Positions 7,253 to 8,755 of a DNA stretch of 8,755 nt are shown here, piece after piece. The DNA is from DASYHQ01 sp038223165 (GTDB lineage: Bacteria > Planctomycetota > Phycisphaerae > Tepidisphaerales > Tepidisphaeraceae). The translations under genes were made by a program, and so were the position numbers. Numbering within the stretch: the first letter of the stretch is position 1; each line of letters starts with the position of its first letter. The DNA is taken from positions 1 through 8,755 of the forward strand of contig JBBRHE010000161.1 of NCBI GenBank assembly GCA_038223165.1. Reading direction: 5' to 3'. The notes below the pieces were generated by a model, which was given only the letters and a program-made list of their open reading frames with translations, made no database searches and was not told the origin of the DNA.

Positions 7253-7283
7253 GGCGTTGAACAATTATTTTTTGTTCAACGCC
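7253..7283. terminator. Perfect 12-bp palindromic hairpin downstream of the rhamnosidase gene
   Basis: GGCGTTGAACAA (7253-7264) and TTGTTCAACGCC (7272-7283) are exact reverse complements around the 7-base loop TTATTTT. The element starts 29 bases past the rhamnosidase stop on the minus strand. The stem is long enough to act as a terminator or a 3' mRNA stabiliser in either direction, but neither side carries a good T-run after the stem. It could also be a palindromic operator. I find no matching second copy in the window. Confidence 0.5.
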
Positions 7284-7312
7284 CGTCGCGGCGATCCGCC
7301 CGAGGGCTTCGG

Positions 7313-8755
7313 TTACAGGTGGTTTCGACCCGATTTCAGTGGGACGGGGTTTGCCAGGCGCAGTTGGCCGGTGATGCCATCGGGGAGGTCGACCGTGCCC
7401 GTCAGTTTGCCACCGTCCTGCTTCAGGTCGACACCGATCGTGCCCCTTGGGTGGGGCATAGAGCCCTTGGCCCAGGTCAGTGGGCCCAGTTGCGGGTGGA
7501 TGTCGACGGTCTTGAAGCCAGCACTGGCCGGGCGGATGCCGAGGATGCTCGCGAAGTAGTGGTAGATGGGGTGTGCGCCCCAGGCGTGGCAGTCAGAGCG
7601 TGTGGGTTCGGGCATCTCGATCGTCGTGCGCAGGCCGTTGGTCTTGTGATCGAACCACAGGGGCAACCGGTCGAACAACCGGTCGATCCGACCGATCTGC
7701 CGATATGTCTCGAACAGGTAGTGCGTGAAGTAGATCGTCGTCCGCGCAAGGTCGTCGTCGGCGAGCAGCCCGACCTGCACCTTGGCAGCCCGTTCACCCG
7801 AGACCAGCCCACCCAGGAGCGCCAAGCATTGCGAATGTTCGGAATAGGACTTGTGACCGAGATCGTCGGCGAACAAGCCCCGGCGATCGTCCCAGAACGC
7901 GCCCAGCGCTGCGGTCGTGAGCTCGTCGGCGCGCCGCCGTTGCAGCGCGGCCAGCTCGGGGTCACCGACGATCTCCTCCAGCTCGGCGGCCTGCTTGTGG
8001 ATCCACGCGAGCTTCAGGTTGAGTGGCGCGCTGATGCCGTGGTCGGCGTCGATCGGCATGCCGGATTTCCACGAGGGGACCCAATCCATGAAGTTCCACC
8101 CAGGTGGGCCGACGACCAGACCGTCATGGGTCTTGAACCGCGCGAACGTGTCGAGCACTGCCCGCACACCGGGCAACAGCGAGCGGACGAATGGCAGGTC
8201 GTCGCGCCACATCGCAAAGTCGTGGACCATTCCGATCCACCAGGCGCTGAACGGGGGGATCGTCTGCTGCACGCGCGTGGGGTAGCGCGACTGCGTGAAA
8301 CCCGGCGTCTTGCGCGACTCGTCGTAAATGCACATCGCTTTGCGCGGCAGGCGGTCGTCCGGGGTCCAGGTGTAGGTCGCGAGCACTTCGAGGCGCGTGT
8401 CACCGACGTACATCATCTGCTCGTAGTAGGGGCAGTCCATGTACGTCTCGTGCGAGCACATCTGCAGCACACGCTTGGCAATCAGAATGACGTCGGCCAA
8501 CCGGTCGTCGTCCGACTCGAAGCGGCTTGTCCACTCGTAGGGGTAGCCCGTCTCGCGCAGCGAGAAGCGTTCGATCGTCAGTGGCTCGGCGCCCGTGCGA
8601 ACGGTCAGCTCGATGTAGCGACCGGCTTCCCACCACAGCGTGTTCATGGCGCGGTGCTGTCCACCGTCGGGCTCGAAGGTGTCACCGACACCGATGAAGG
8701 TCTTGCCTTCAATGACGTCGCGGTTGCCCTTGACGCGCGTGTTGTACATCGCTTT
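7313..8755 (-). CDS. GH78 alpha-L-rhamnosidase, C-terminal part (start off the right edge)
   Basis: The frame is open through the right edge, so 480 residues are visible and the N-terminus is missing; the ATG at 8749 lies within the gene and is not taken as the start. The visible part is a six-hairpin (alpha/alpha)6 glycosidase domain plus a C-terminal beta domain. Numbering from the Met codon at 8749, MDCPYYEQMMYVGDTR (104-119) matches the GH78 active-site segment, with Glu110 (codon 8420-8422) as the likely general acid. TTIEMPEPTRSDCHAWGAHP (375-394) matches the later active-site segment, with Glu378 (codon 7616-7618) as the likely general base. SILGIRPASAGF and the region around PRGTIGV (434-440) fit the rhamnosidase C-terminal domain. 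The family hydrolyses terminal alpha-L-rhamnose from plant glycosides, pectic rhamnogalacturonan or bacterial polysaccharides. The missing part should hold N-terminal beta domains, since GH78 enzymes usually exceed 700 aa; export cannot be judged. The stop is TAA. The catalytic residues are assigned by motif recall, not alignment. Confidence 0.87.
   Translation of the reverse strand, partial: KAMYNTRVKGNRDVIEGKTFIGVGDTFEPDGGQHRAMNTLWWEAGRYIELTVRTGAEPLTIERFSLRETGYPYEWTSRFESDDDRLADVILIAKRVLQMCSHETYMDCPYYEQMMYVGDTRLEVLATYTWTPDDRLPRKAMCIYDESRKTPGFTQSRYPTRVQQTIPPFSAWWIGMVHDFAMWRDDLPFVRSLLPGVRAVLDTFARFKTHDGLVVGPPGWNFMDWVPSWKSGMPIDADHGISAPLNLKLAWIHKQAAELEEIVGDPELAALQRRRADELTTAALGAFWDDRRGLFADDLGHKSYSEHSQCLALLGGLVSGERAAKVQVGLLADDDLARTTIYFTHYLFETYRQIGRIDRLFDRLPLWFDHKTNGLRTTIEMPEPTRSDCHAWGAHPIYHYFASILGIRPASAGFKTVDIHPQLGPLTWAKGSMPHPRGTIGVDLKQDGGKLTGTVDLPDGITGQLRLANPVPLKSGRNHL

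Larger units (their letters stand above)
6749..7312. other. Convergent intergenic region without a convincing gene
   Basis: These 564 bases lie between the 3' ends of the DUF4139 gene and the rhamnosidase gene. Sampled lines are about 47-53% GC, below the neighbouring coding DNA. In order they hold a nested hairpin repeat (6811-6863), an 8-bp inverted repeat (6903-6930), a stretch from about 6935 to 7130 in which I recognise nothing, a GTCG array (7134-7197), a G-run at 7202-7208, and a perfect 12-bp palindrome (7253-7283). The open frames here are short, lack clear ribosome sites or run into the rhamnosidase gene, and none resembles a known family. Confidence 0.6.

Noticed and set aside
7253..7283. 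Palindrome as an insertion-sequence end or attachment site
   Set aside because: No transposase or integrase, no second inverted end and no target duplication are visible in the window.
7012..7559. Plus-strand frames of 82 codons (7012-7260) and 162 codons (7071-7559)
   Set aside because: Both read through the GTCG array, and the longer one runs about 250 bases antisense into the well-supported rhamnosidase gene. Neither product is recognisable.
1..8755. CRISPR array, tRNA, rRNA, prophage or defence system
   Set aside because: I saw no regularly spaced long repeats, no tRNA-like cloverleaf or rRNA-like segment, and no relevant protein family in the three genes.

Overview
The window holds three protein genes and two sizeable intergenic regions. 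Coding GC is high (roughly 65% in sampled lines) and the intergenic parts are nearer 45-53%. It looks like a chromosomal segment of a high-GC environmental bacterium. The gene set fits Planctomycetota and relatives: a Bacillus-like glutamate synthase large subunit, an exported DUF4140/DUF4139 protein, and a GH78 alpha-L-rhamnosidase. Several intergenic motifs resemble repeats common in that group. This assignment is an inference from style and recollection; there is no rRNA or marker phylogeny to confirm it.

Layout. Positions 36-4586 (minus) encode a complete glutamate synthase large subunit (GltB, 1516 aa) with its N-terminal nucleophile cysteine, FMN/3Fe-4S core and GXGXG domain. Only 35 bases lie downstream of it, and they contain a perfect 8-bp hairpin. 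Any gltD partner would lie off the left edge. Positions 4587-4921 form a divergent intergenic region with a plausible gltB promoter, a short tandem-repeat tract and a leader hairpin. Positions 4922-6748 (plus) encode a 608-aa exported protein with DUF4140, coiled-coil and DUF4139 parts (MuiA-like). Positions 6749-7312 are a 564-base convergent gap with no convincing gene but several structured elements. From 7313 to the right edge (minus) lies the C-terminal 480 residues of a GH78 alpha-L-rhamnosidase whose start is off the window.

The three genes show no functional link to one another: nitrogen assimilation, an envelope protein of unknown role, and carbohydrate breakdown. They are divergent or convergent, so none shares an operon here. 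I found no mobile element, CRISPR array, tRNA, rRNA or defence system, and nothing I would call a new multi-gene system. The points most worth a second look are non-coding: an array of GTCG-containing units at 10-11 base spacing (7134-7197), a perfect 12-bp palindromic hairpin (7253-7283), a nested hairpin repeat (6811-6863), and a terminator-like hairpin in the leader of the DUF4139 gene (4883-4908).
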